From the NCBI GenBank assembly GCA_017516315.1, contig JAFXDE010000022.1, positions 18,606 through 82,605 of the forward strand: DNA of 64,000 bases. Reading direction: 5' to 3'. Below the pieces are notes generated by a model. That model was given only the letters and a program-made list of their open reading frames with translations. It had not been told where the DNA came from and did no database searches. Below are positions 9,585 through 18,600 of the stretch, one piece after another; positions within the stretch are counted from its first letter, which is position 1; each line of letters opens with the position of its first letter. The position numbers were made by a program, and so were the translations under genes. This DNA comes from Clostridia bacterium (GTDB taxonomy: Bacteria; Bacillota; Clostridia; Oscillospirales; Acutalibacteraceae).

Positions 9585-9869
9585 TTATGCTTCCTCTTCT
9601 TCCTTCATCTTTGCAAAACATTCGCTGCAGTAAACCTCTCTGCCTTCGGTGGGCTTAAAGGGAACCTTGGCTTCGCCGCCGCAGCTTGCGCAAGTAGCAA
9701 TGAACATTTCTCTGGCAGGTCTTGCTGCGTTCTTACGGGCAATACGGCATTCCTTGCAGCGCTGGGGTTCATTCTGGAAGCCCTTTTCTGCGTAGAATTC
9801 CTGTTCGCCTGCAGTGAAGATGAAGTCAGCACCACATTCTTTGCATTTGAGTGTTTTGTCTTCGTACAT
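9585..9869 (-). CDS. Double zinc-ribbon protein
   Basis: A 94-residue protein with four CxxC pairs: C9/C12, C38/C41, C60/C63 and C81/C84. The N-terminal pairs with the YAEKGFQNEPQRCKECR segment match the 'probable zinc-ribbon' family found in Clostridia, and the second half forms another ribbon (CASCGG...YCSECF). It probably binds two Zn ions. The C-terminus is acidic. No enzymatic residues are seen and the role (nucleic-acid or protein binding) is unknown. GAGGT precedes the ATG, and a strong terminator follows. Confidence 0.85.
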   Translation of the reverse strand: MYEDKTLKCKECGADFIFTAGEQEFYAEKGFQNEPQRCKECRIARKNAARPAREMFIATCASCGGEAKVPFKPTEGREVYCSECFAKMKEEEEA

Positions 9870-9952
9870 GATTTTTTACCTCGCTTGAATTTGAAATCGC
9901 CCCTATCGGATTTGCACCGAGTAATTTTCTCCTTATGAGTCAGGGCATATAT

Positions 9953-10531
9953 TCAGACCTCGCTCTGAAGCCTTTTTTTAAGCTTTTTTCTCGCTCTTTG
10001 AAGAGCGCTGTCTACGGATTTCACCGTAGTTTCCGTCTTTTTAGCTATATCGCAATAGGATGCACCTGCGAGATAGAGCATAAAGATTTCTCTTTCTCTG
10101 TCCGTAAGCTCACTTTTTATAACCGATGTGATATACTCCGCATTTTCGTCAGAAAGCAGGCTTTCCTCAGGTGTAAGCACCAAAGCGCCGCTGTTTATCT
10201 GACTTTCCAAGGATACTATCATATCCTCGGGGATGTGTCTTTTAGTATTAGTAGCACGGATTGCACTGATAATGCGGTTTCTTATGCAGTGTGAGGCATA
10301 AGTATTAAATGCTGCCTCGCCACCCTTTTCATAGGAATAAACAGCTCCTAAAAAACCGACCATACCCTCCTGGACCAAATCGGAAATTTCTTCGTTATCT
10401 GATGAAAAGGATGAAGCGATATACTTCGCTACATTCATATATCTCTCCGTAAGCATATTAAGAGCCTCGTCGTCTCTTTCTACGGAAAGATAGGCAAGCT
10501 GTTCATCATTTAACTGAAAGTAATTTTCCAT
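9953..10531 (-). CDS. Sigma-70 family RNA polymerase sigma factor, SigH-like
   Basis: A 192-residue alternative sigma factor. Region 2 spans about residues 20-92, including DLVQEGMVGFLGAVYSYE and FNTYASHCIRNRIISAIR, which bind core polymerase and the -10. Region 4 covers about 140-188 with a helix-turn-helix (LAGASYCDIAKKTETTVKSVDSAL). The architecture and size fit the SigH (sigma-30) group that controls entry to sporulation in Bacillus and competence-like functions elsewhere. It is not an ECF factor by its region 2. It has a good SigA-type promoter of its own. Whether it is the true Spo0H ortholog cannot be told from this window. Confidence 0.85.
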   Translation of the reverse strand: MENYFQLNDEQLAYLSVERDDEALNMLTERYMNVAKYIASSFSSDNEEISDLVQEGMVGFLGAVYSYEKGGEAAFNTYASHCIRNRIISAIRATNTKRHIPEDMIVSLESQINSGALVLTPEESLLSDENAEYITSVIKSELTDREREIFMLYLAGASYCDIAKKTETTVKSVDSALQRARKKLKKRLQSEV

Positions 10532-10563
10532 CTATAGACTTATCCAATCATATTATTATGAAT

Positions 10564-10592
10564 ATAATATAGTAAAACTTTTCTAAAGTCAA
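10564..10592 (-). promoter_or_regulatory. SigA-type promoter of the sigma-factor gene
   Basis: Minus strand: TTGACT (10587-10592), 17-base spacer, TATTAT (10564-10569), about 33 bases before the ATG. Confidence 0.75.
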
Positions 10593-10662
10593 GTGAATTT
10601 TTATACAAAATGTACAATGTTTTTTTGTTGCTTTACAACAAGAAATGTTAATTTAGAATATT

Positions 10663-10697
10663 AAAATCCGCCCTGCTTAAAACAAGGCGGATTATCT
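10663..10697 (-). terminator. Terminator of the GDSAG-type esterase gene
   Basis: AATCCGCC on one side and GGCGGATT on the other form a hairpin with a short internal loop, followed on the minus strand by TTTTAATATT. It lies just past the esterase stop codon. Confidence 0.65.
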
Positions 10698-10698
10698 T

Positions 10699-11712
10699 TT
10701 ATCCTTTAGTAGCTAAAATGGCATCGATAAGCATCTGCTGTGCTTCCTTGGCTTCGGGTGTGGGGAACAAAGGATAAGGATGGTCAAGGCCTTCCTTAAG
10801 CATAAAGGTGTGCTCTATTCCCTGTTCCGTGAGTATTTCGTGGAACTTTACGATATCGGGGCAGAGCATATCGCGTGTGCCTGTGAAAAGGCTTATGTAA
10901 CCGAGTCCCTCAAAGGTGCCGAAAATAGGACTTACTATGGGATCCTTACGGTCAAGCTTATCTGCCCATTTCATACCGATGTCAATAAGTCCGTGCATAC
11001 CGAGCATAGGATCGATAGGCTCAATTTCCTCGACCTCTTCATTTTCCATGGTAACATCCATCCAGGGAACATAAAGGAAAAGCTGTTCGGGCTCGAGAAT
11101 GTCCATATCAAGATCTCTTATCTTCTGTGCGAGAACGAGACTCATAGCTCCGCCTGAGGAGTCGCCTGCAAAAATAATATGCTTAACTCCTTCTCTTGAT
11201 GCTACATCGAGATAGAATTCCATCATTACCTTATAGGATTCCTCACAGGTGCAATGAGGAAGCTTCGGGTAAATAGGCATAACCACGGGACACTCCGCAT
11301 TCTTTGAAACATTATTTATCAGCTTCCAATGATACTTGAGGGGGTTATTGAGATAGCCGCCGCCGGGAATGTAAATGAGAAGTGTATCCGTAAAGGTTTC
11401 CATATTGAAATAATAAACCTGCATATTATGCTCGTACTGATAATAATAAGGTATATCCATAGAAACACCTACAGGCTTTTCGTGAGGCTCGAGGTTAGTC
11501 TTTTCTCTGAGCTCGATATTCTCGATGTAGCCCTCGCCTTCCTCGTAAATGGAGTCACGATCGATAAGCACCATCCATACCTCAGCAAGAGTAGCCATAA
11601 CCGAGCGCTCGTATTTCAGATGTGAAATACCGTACAGTGCCACAAAAAGCACAGCCGCTATAACAGCAGTGCTTGTTGCAAGCTTCAGAATTTTTTTCTC
11701 TGTAGTCTTCAT
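10699..11712 (-). CDS. Membrane-anchored alpha/beta-hydrolase, hormone-sensitive-lipase-like esterase
   Basis: A 337-residue protein with one N-terminal transmembrane segment (about 11-30, probably a signal anchor) and an extracytoplasmic hydrolase domain. It shows the oxyanion motif as PGGGY (116-120, in place of HGGG) and the nucleophile S185 in GDSSGG, with Asp near 286 (TGTRDMLCP) and His in LDHPYP. This pattern is that of the HSL/acetyl-esterase family; deacetylation of carbohydrate or a xenobiotic ester are possible roles. TAGGAGGA lies before the ATG. The His of the usual HGGG motif is replaced by Pro, which is uncommon. Confidence 0.82.
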   Translation of the reverse strand: MKTTEKKILKLATSTAVIAAVLFVALYGISHLKYERSVMATLAEVWMVLIDRDSIYEEGEGYIENIELREKTNLEPHEKPVGVSMDIPYYYQYEHNMQVYYFNMETFTDTLLIYIPGGGYLNNPLKYHWKLINNVSKNAECPVVMPIYPKLPHCTCEESYKVMMEFYLDVASREGVKHIIFAGDSSGGAMSLVLAQKIRDLDMDILEPEQLFLYVPWMDVTMENEEVEEIEPIDPMLGMHGLIDIGMKWADKLDRKDPIVSPIFGTFEGLGYISLFTGTRDMLCPDIVKFHEILTEQGIEHTFMLKEGLDHPYPLFPTPEAKEAQQMLIDAILATKG

Positions 11713-11837
11713 ATTGTCCTCCTATATAAATTCCATAAATTCTCTCCAGTATTGTAATTATAATTATATATTATGAATAAAGTGCTAATACATAGTAAAT
11801 AATCAACAAATATTAAAAAAGTGTTGAATATTAATAG

Positions 11838-12012
11838 ACAGGTGTCGATTTTTAAATAAGGTGAGATGTAGGAGGCAGGTTGGGGGGCGAAGCACGGCAA
11901 ATGCCGTACTCCGCGCGCCTGCAGGCGTGCGGAGCGCCGTCTACGGCGGCTTCGCCCCCCCTCTCACCGGTTGCAGAACCTGAAAAAAGGCACCTGTACG
12001 AAGCAGATGCCC
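11838..12012. repeat. Nested palindromic element with perfect cloverleaf core
   Basis: The core at 11882-11960 is a four-way junction: a 12-bp closing stem (GGGGGGCGAAGC/GCTTCGCCCCCC) enclosing three contiguous hairpins with no unpaired bases except one: ACGGCA-AA-TGCCGT (11894-11907), a 26-base palindrome starting CTCCGC (11909-11934) with a single G-T pair, and CGCCGT-CT-ACGGCG (11935-11948). Around it are GGTGAGA (11860-11866)/TCTCACC (11962-11968) and ACAGGTG (11838-11844)/CACCTGT (11991-11997). CAGGTT (11876-11881)/AACCTG (11977-11982) offers an alternative, crossing pairing. The core is far more GC-rich than its surroundings. No reading frame is supported inside. Confidence 0.85.
11983..12011 (-). 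terminator. Minus-strand terminator at the edge of the cloverleaf element
   Basis: Minus strand: GGCATCTG, 7-base loop, CAGGTGCC, then six T. The one non-Watson-Crick pair is a G-U wobble only on this strand. It lies beyond the terminator of the alpha/beta-hydrolase gene, so it is either a backup or belongs to the element. Confidence 0.7.
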
Positions 12013-12050
12013 TATACTATTATATATATTAATAATGTGCTATCGTAAAG

Positions 12051-12099
12051 AAAAATACGGGTTCCCTGTGCTGAAAGCACAGACATAACCCGTATTTTT
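12051..12099 (-). terminator. Terminator of the five-gene minus-strand run
   Basis: A 13-bp stem (AAAAATACGGGTT/AACCCGTATTTTT) encloses an inner 7-bp hairpin CTGTGCT-GAA-AGCACAG. T-runs exist on both strands, so it can act bidirectionally. It follows the alpha/beta-hydrolase gene. Confidence 0.88.
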
Positions 12100-12107
12100 T
12101 ATCTTTT

Positions 12108-13061
12108 TTATAAAAGCTCTTCCGCAAAGCGGTCAATTATCTCAGCATATTCTTTTCTGCCGTACATAAAGGCCTGCGCGTGGTCGGCCTCGGGAACAAG
12201 TAAAATCTCCTTCATTTCACTTGCACAGCTTTCATAAAGCTCCGTACACATAAAGGCAGGAACGAGACCGTCCTTTTCGCCGTGTACAAAGAACATCGGC
12301 ACTTTTGCCTTTTTAACGCTGTCAAGAGGAGAAACATCGAACAAATCCATACCGTGATTGAATTTTCCTGCATAGAAAACGCCTTTTGTTATAGTCTTAC
12401 CGCCTTTTATACCGAGATTATCTATTTTCCAGTTAAAGAAATCCTCGGCTACGGTAAAGCCGCAGTCTGCTACGGTAAACTTAACATTTTCGGGAAGATC
12501 TTCCCTTCCACTCATCATACAGACTGTAGCACAACCCATAGAAACGCCATGAAGAATAATCTTGATATCACTTCCGAAATTACCGGTAAGGTAACCGAGC
12601 CACTTCATACAATCTTCTCTTTCATTATAGCCGAAGGTACACCAGTTACCCTCACTTTCACCTGAAGCCACATGATCAGGTATGAAAACATTGTAGCCCT
12701 TTTCTATATAGTACTGTACGAATTTAGAAAATTCTCTTCTGCCGGTGCTTCTGTATCCATGAGCGCCGAAAACATAAACATCGCTTTCCTTTTCGGGTCT
12801 GAGAAGATATCCCGTAAGTCTGTAGCCCTTATCTGACATCATAAAATGCCTCTCGTAGCCGTGTCCCTCAAGCCACTTGAGATTATTCTGTAAAAATTCA
12901 CCTAAATGGCTGTCGTCACAGCCGGACATTTTCTGCTTAAACTCAGGGGAAAAAACTATTTTACGGTTAAAGAGTGCCTCATTAGCAGCCGTACACAAGC
13001 CGTAAGCTGTAAGTCCTGTCACACCTGCACCGATTAATGCTCCTTTAATTATCTTTTTCAT
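12108..13061 (-). CDS. Alpha/beta hydrolase, membrane-anchored
   Basis: A 317-residue protein with a short hydrophobic N-terminus (KGALIGAGVTGLTAYGLC, about 6-23) followed by an alpha/beta-hydrolase fold. Seen are FGAHGYRSTGRREFSKF (99-115), DHVASGESEGN, the nucleophile S174 in HGVSMGCATV, Asp in VHGEKDGLV and His in PEADHAQAF. It belongs to the family sometimes annotated as BAAT/acyl-CoA-thioester or serine aminopeptidase-like hydrolases. It overlaps the GH2 gene by four bases (ATGA), so it is translationally coupled to it. A second protein of the same type is encoded at 48235-49149 (-). The substrate is unknown; coupling to a glycosidase hints at a carbohydrate ester. Confidence 0.82.
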   Translation of the reverse strand: MKKIIKGALIGAGVTGLTAYGLCTAANEALFNRKIVFSPEFKQKMSGCDDSHLGEFLQNNLKWLEGHGYERHFMMSDKGYRLTGYLLRPEKESDVYVFGAHGYRSTGRREFSKFVQYYIEKGYNVFIPDHVASGESEGNWCTFGYNEREDCMKWLGYLTGNFGSDIKIILHGVSMGCATVCMMSGREDLPENVKFTVADCGFTVAEDFFNWKIDNLGIKGGKTITKGVFYAGKFNHGMDLFDVSPLDSVKKAKVPMFFVHGEKDGLVPAFMCTELYESCASEMKEILLVPEADHAQAFMYGRKEYAEIIDRFAEELL

Positions 13062-15595
13062 ACTTGCACATCCTTCGGTCTCTGTCTGTGGAAAATGGCG
13101 TTACCTATATTTATCGGAGATGCCGCCATTTTCAGAACCATTATTTTTTCATCCATAGACATCTTACGGGTAGGAATGTCCGTAAGAGAAATAACCTTTA
13201 TGCTGTTTATCAGCTCCTCAGCAGAAACATCCTCACCTATAGCTATGGTTACTGTTTTGCTCTCGCCGGGTAAAAGATCGAAGCAGTTATCGGAGAAATT
13301 CTTTACACTTGCGCTTTCGAGTCTTACGAGACGGGCAAACTTATCTGCAGTAACGGTGATTTCTGCTTTATCGCCGACTATTTTCTTATCTGCCTTAAGT
13401 ACAGTCTTCGGCAGGTTAAGCTTCTTTTCCTGATCGAAGAGGAATACTCTTCTGACTGTTTCCTCTCCATCCTCCGTAAGAGAAAGCAGAAGACCCATCC
13501 TTTTCACATCATAAGCCTTACCGAGAATAGAAAGATCTTTTCTGAAAACCTTTTCGTTAGCCAAAGCCTTGACAGTTATTTCTTTTTCATCGGAATAAAT
13601 AATACCGTCTTCGAAATCAAAAACAGAGAGGCGTACTCTGACATTCTTATCCTCGCGTAAATCGTTGATAAGATATGCATTAAGCTCCTTGTCCTTATCC
13701 TCAAAGGAAACCGTAAGAGGTCGGTTAAAGTGCTTTGCGCCGTACTGTAATGCCTTATAATTTCCGTAGTAGTCCACGCTTGACCAGGAGCATACGGGCC
13801 AACAGTCATTGAACTGCCAGTAAAGAGCGCCGTTACATCTGCCCTTATTTCTGCGCCAATGCTCGGTCGCATCCTCGATACAGTTAAGCTGGGTTATCTG
13901 TGAAAGATAAACATAATCCTCGAAGTTCTGAGGAATCCTGAATCGGGTACAGATATAGTAGAACATTTTTGCGTTACCTGAGCCGCATTTCTGATGACTC
14001 TTCATAACGTCACTTTCGAGATCGTAATCCTTCTTTTCTGCGAATGAAGCCACAGTCTTTATGTCAGGAAGACTTTCGAAGCCGAATTCACTGCAAAAGC
14101 GGGTCATACGGTGACGGTATTCCTTCATAGGCGCAAGACCGTGCCAAACACTCCAGAGATGTGTGTCACCTACATTATCGGAGTTAACACCCTTATTATG
14201 CTCTGTACCGCAGGGTGAGCCGGGAATAAAGGAGGTAACCTTGTCATACTTTCTTACCTCTTCGGGAAGAATACTGTAGAAAAATTTCTCTGTCCACTTT
14301 ATGTACTCTCTAAGGTGCATCCAGCCGCCTGACATAGCCTCGATTTCGTTATTACCACTCCAGATAGCCAAAGAAGCGTGATGAGAGAGTCTCTTAACAT
14401 TATATTCGATTTCATTTTTTACATTAGCGAGGAAATCCTTCTTAAAGAAGGGATAGGGCTGACAGGCAAACATAAAGTCCTGCCATAAGAGAATACCCTT
14501 CTCATCGCAAAGGTCGTACATTTCGTCACTTTCATAAAAGCCGCCGCCCCAGATACGGATAAGATTGAAGTTAGAGAAAAGAGCAGTATCTATGTACATC
14601 TTAAGAGCCTTTTCGTCGAAGCGGTTAATGAAGGAATCGGCAGGAATCCAGTTAGCACCCTTGGCGAACATAGGAACACCGTTAAGAACGAAGCGGAAGT
14701 TAGTACCGTATTCGTCCTTGCTTCGGTCAAGATAAAGGGTTCGCAGACCGATTTTCTTTTCCTTTACGGAAACTGTCTCGTCTGCATAAATAAGCTCAGC
14801 CTTAACCCTGTAAAGAGGCTGTGTAGCCTTACCGGAAAGCTCCTTCGTCCACCAAAGCTCAGGCTTCTCTACGGTGAATTCGCCCTTGAAGCCTTCTGCC
14901 TTTTCCTGTGTACCGTCGGGATGAATAAGTGTAACCACACATCTGACATCCTCGCCGTATTTTTCTGCTTCGCAGTCAAAGCCTACGGTTACCTTGCCGT
15001 CGGAATGTGACTGTGTAACACCGAGATAATTAATTCTCGCCTTTTTCACGAATTCGAGGCCGATATTACCGCTGACACCCGAGGGAACGAGAACGGGACC
15101 CCAGTCCCAACCGAAATGGCACTGCGGCTTTCGTACAAACACGATTCCGTTCATACCGTTTGAGTTAGGGGGTACTATGGTCTTTTTCGCGATATTCTCT
15201 ACATATTTAACAGGTGAAAGGAAAAAAATCTTCAGCTCATTTTCCCCTGCCTTAAGGTATTTCTTAACCTTGAAGCTGTAGCCGATATGGCAGTTTTCCG
15301 TGTAAGCCACCTCTTGGCCGTTAAGATAAACATGGCAGAGAGTATCGAGCATTCTGCAGTCAAGACAGATTTCATCGTACTGCATTTCCTCATCGCTGAG
15401 ACTAAAACTCTTTACATATTCCCAATCGAGACGACCGACAAATTCGCAGTCCTTTTCATTAAGGCCGTAAAAGGGGTCGGGAATAATCTTGTTTCTCATA
15501 AGGTCCAGATAGTTACATCCGGGAACAACAGCTTCAAGCCATTCCTCTTTTCCCTTTTCACGGAAAAGCCACTGTCCGTTAAGTGATCTGTACAT
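13058..15595 (-). CDS. Glycoside hydrolase family 2, beta-mannosidase-like
   Basis: An 845-residue protein without signal peptide, so it should act in the cytoplasm on imported oligosaccharides. It has an N-terminal jelly-roll, Ig-like domain, and TIM barrel with the general acid/base E416 in WSGNNEIEAM and nucleophile E503 in FCSEFGFESLP. The sequence FGWDWGPVLVPSG and IRIWGGGFYESDEMYDLCDEKGI are characteristic of the GH2 beta-mannosidases rather than beta-galactosidases. Its start has AAGGAG and lies 18 bases after the surface-protein gene, and its stop overlaps the next hydrolase gene. Beta-mannosides from mannans or N-glycan cores are likely substrates. Confidence 0.9.
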   Translation of the reverse strand: MYRSLNGQWLFREKGKEEWLEAVVPGCNYLDLMRNKIIPDPFYGLNEKDCEFVGRLDWEYVKSFSLSDEEMQYDEICLDCRMLDTLCHVYLNGQEVAYTENCHIGYSFKVKKYLKAGENELKIFFLSPVKYVENIAKKTIVPPNSNGMNGIVFVRKPQCHFGWDWGPVLVPSGVSGNIGLEFVKKARINYLGVTQSHSDGKVTVGFDCEAEKYGEDVRCVVTLIHPDGTQEKAEGFKGEFTVEKPELWWTKELSGKATQPLYRVKAELIYADETVSVKEKKIGLRTLYLDRSKDEYGTNFRFVLNGVPMFAKGANWIPADSFINRFDEKALKMYIDTALFSNFNLIRIWGGGFYESDEMYDLCDEKGILLWQDFMFACQPYPFFKKDFLANVKNEIEYNVKRLSHHASLAIWSGNNEIEAMSGGWMHLREYIKWTEKFFYSILPEEVRKYDKVTSFIPGSPCGTEHNKGVNSDNVGDTHLWSVWHGLAPMKEYRHRMTRFCSEFGFESLPDIKTVASFAEKKDYDLESDVMKSHQKCGSGNAKMFYYICTRFRIPQNFEDYVYLSQITQLNCIEDATEHWRRNKGRCNGALYWQFNDCWPVCSWSSVDYYGNYKALQYGAKHFNRPLTVSFEDKDKELNAYLINDLREDKNVRVRLSVFDFEDGIIYSDEKEITVKALANEKVFRKDLSILGKAYDVKRMGLLLSLTEDGEETVRRVFLFDQEKKLNLPKTVLKADKKIVGDKAEITVTADKFARLVRLESASVKNFSDNCFDLLPGESKTVTIAIGEDVSAEELINSIKVISLTDIPTRKMSMDEKIMVLKMAASPINIGNAIFHRQRPKDVQV

Positions 15596-15613
15596 TATAT
15601 TTTCTCCTTAAAA

Positions 15614-18600
15614 TTATTTTACCTTTACACTATTTACGCTGCTGTATGCACCGTAAACATTCTTACCGCTGACCTTCTTATAGGCTCTGATTCTTACATA
15701 ATATTTCGTAGCGTTCTTGAGCTTTTTGAGAGTTGTTTTCTTTGTCTTCTGCTTTTTGATATAAGTGGTCTTAGTGGTTTTCTTAGTGAACTTTTTAGAA
15801 GTGGAGTAGCTTATCTGATAGCCGTCTGCACCCTTTACCGTCTTCCAGGAAAGACCCATAGCATCATTTTTTGCCGTGAGCTTAAGTGAGCCTACCTTAG
15901 CGGGATTGATGCTGAACTCGAGAGTCTTTGTGCCGGTATAATTGCCCTTGAAGGTGATAATAACCTTACCCTTACCTATAGCCTTGTTTTTCGAATACTT
16001 TACAGTGTAGTCCTTACCGTTTACAAGCACCTTGCCCTTATAATCCTTTACGGTAACGGAAGGCTTAAAGGCTTTACCTGTATAGGTATAGGAAGTTTTA
16101 GAAAGCTTAAAGGTCTGGATTCTGTAAATCTTTTTGGAGGAAGTCTTTCCGCAAAGAGTACAGGTTGTCTTTATGTATCCCGGTCCCTTGTCTGTAGCGG
16201 GAGTTACGGTTTCTTTGTTTATGTGAGTCTTTGCAGGTATGGAGGTTACATCCGTCTTTGCATCGCAATAGATACAGTGACGGGATTTGCTTCCCGCTTT
16301 ACCGCAGACAGCCTCTGTATCTGTGATAAAATCTTCACTGTAGGTATGCTTGGCGGAAACTGCTCTTTCTTCCCTTGCACCGCACAGATCACAGTATCTT
16401 TCTTCGGCACCGTTCACGGTACATGAAGCAGCCTTCACTGTAGTCCACTCACCCCAGCCGTGCTTGGCGGTGCCTTCAAAAATAACGGTATCTGTACCAT
16501 TACAGCCTTCTCTGTCGCATACGGCTGTAGCTGTAGGATCCTTGCTGCAGGTGCCGTCATTATTGGGAATATAAGCGCTGAAGCTGTGTCCGAGCTTAGC
16601 ACCGTCATCGAAGGTCTCTGCACCCATCTTCACGCATTTACTACAGTCATAATAATACACATTACCCTTTTCACAGTCGGGCTCTGCACGGAAATGGTCT
16701 CTGTCCTCGATTTTTTCCGTAAATTCATGGAAGCAGGGTCCGTAGGTACCGTCATCGAAAACAGCCGGCTCGCTTCCCTCTGCACACCAATCTTCAAATA
16801 CAGGCTTAAGGAATGAGCCGCCGTAAAGAACAATGTTCATATCACCCGCATAAAGCTCATTTTCATTAAGGTTTATAATCTCTCCGAGGAAGGTACCGCC
16901 CCTGATAACAAGAGCTGTTTTTTCTGTCCAGTTTTCCGTAAGCACCTCTGCGCCGTACTCGATGTCACCGCTTACTGTACCCGTAAAGTCTTCGTCAAAG
17001 GTTACGCTTACACCCTCGGAATAAGCACCCATCATATTATAATAAAGATCGAAGGCTACATTTTTACTTAAAATATTGCTTTCGCCCTTGACTGTTACCT
17101 TGCCGAAATTATTTGAAAGAGCATAAGCACCTTCAACATTTTCAGCGTCGAGAGTTACATTCTCCAATGTTAAGTCGCAATAATTCTGTACGAGGATTTT
17201 CATATCTCTGCCTGCTTTGAGGGTGCCGTTTCTAAGTGTTACCTTGGCACCCTTTCCGAGGTGCATACCCTGAGTTTCAGAACCCTCAGAGCCGACAAGC
17301 TCACCGTTTACAGTATATGTAAAGCCACCGAAATCGAGGGTAATTTCTTTATTCTCTGCGACGAATATACCGTCACCCTCCGCATCACAAAGGAATGTAA
17401 GGGTTGCTTCACCCTCTGTGCTGTCTACTGCTTCCTGAATAGATTCGTATTTCTTTCCGTCAGCAGAAGAAACGATGTACTCCTTGGGAATAACCTTATA
17501 ATTTTCACCGTCTTCGATAAGCTTGTAATCCTCTGCACAGTATTCTGATACATCTGCGTCGGAGAATGTGCCTGCATAAGCTGTTATGTTTGCTTTATCG
17601 GCTTCCGTTGTAAGGATTATCTCTCCGAGGAAGGTACCGCCCCTGATAACAAGAGCTGTTTTTTCTGTCCAGTTATCCGTAAGCACCTCTGCGCCGTACT
17701 CGATGTCACCGCTTACTGTACCCGTAAAGTCTTCGTCAAAGGTCACGCTTACACCCTCGGAATAAGCACCCATCATATTATAATAAAGATCGAAGGCTAC
17801 ATTTTTACTTAAAATATTGCTTTCGCCCTTGACTGTTACCTTGCCGAAATTATTTGAAAGAGCATAAGCACCTTCAGCATTTTCAGCGTCGAGAGTTACA
17901 TTCTCCAATGTTAAGTCGCAATAATTCTGTACGAGGATTTTCATATCTCTGTCAGCCTTAAAGGTACCGTTTTTAAGAGTTACTACGGCACCTCTTCCCA
18001 GGTGCATACCCTGAGTCTCTGAGCCCTCAGAGCCGACGAGCGCACCGTTTACTGTATAGGTAAAGCCTTCGAAATCGACGGTGATTTCTTTATCAGAAGG
18101 AACAAATATACCGTCGCCCTCAATATCTGTTTTAAGAGTAAGAACCGTTTCACCCTCAGCAGCATCTACTGCTTCCTGAAGAGTTTCATATTCTTTACCG
18201 TCAGTGGAAGTAACCTTATAATCCTTGGGAACTACCTTGTAATTCTCTCCGTCGGCAACAGCCTTGAAATGCTCAGCGCAGTAATCTGCTATGTCAGAGT
18301 CGGAGAATGTGCCTGCATAAGCTGTTATGTTTGCTTTGTCTTCGAAGTCAGAGGAGCTTCTGATTTCACCGAGGAATGTGCCGCCTTTTATAACAAGAGC
18401 AGTCTTCTCTGTCCATCCCTCTGCCACAGCATAAGCGCCGTATTCGATATCACCTTTTACAGTACCTGTAAAGGTTTCGTCGAAGGTAACATTAACTCCC
18501 TCGGAATATGCACCGATAAGGTTATACCAGAGATCGAATGCCACATAGTCACTGCTGATATCCGTCTTTCCCCTTACGGTAACATTGCCGCAGTTATTTG

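Noticed and set aside
11882-11960. The cloverleaf as a tRNA gene
   Set aside because: Arm lengths, two-base loops and lack of the D-loop, T-loop and CCA signatures exclude a tRNA.
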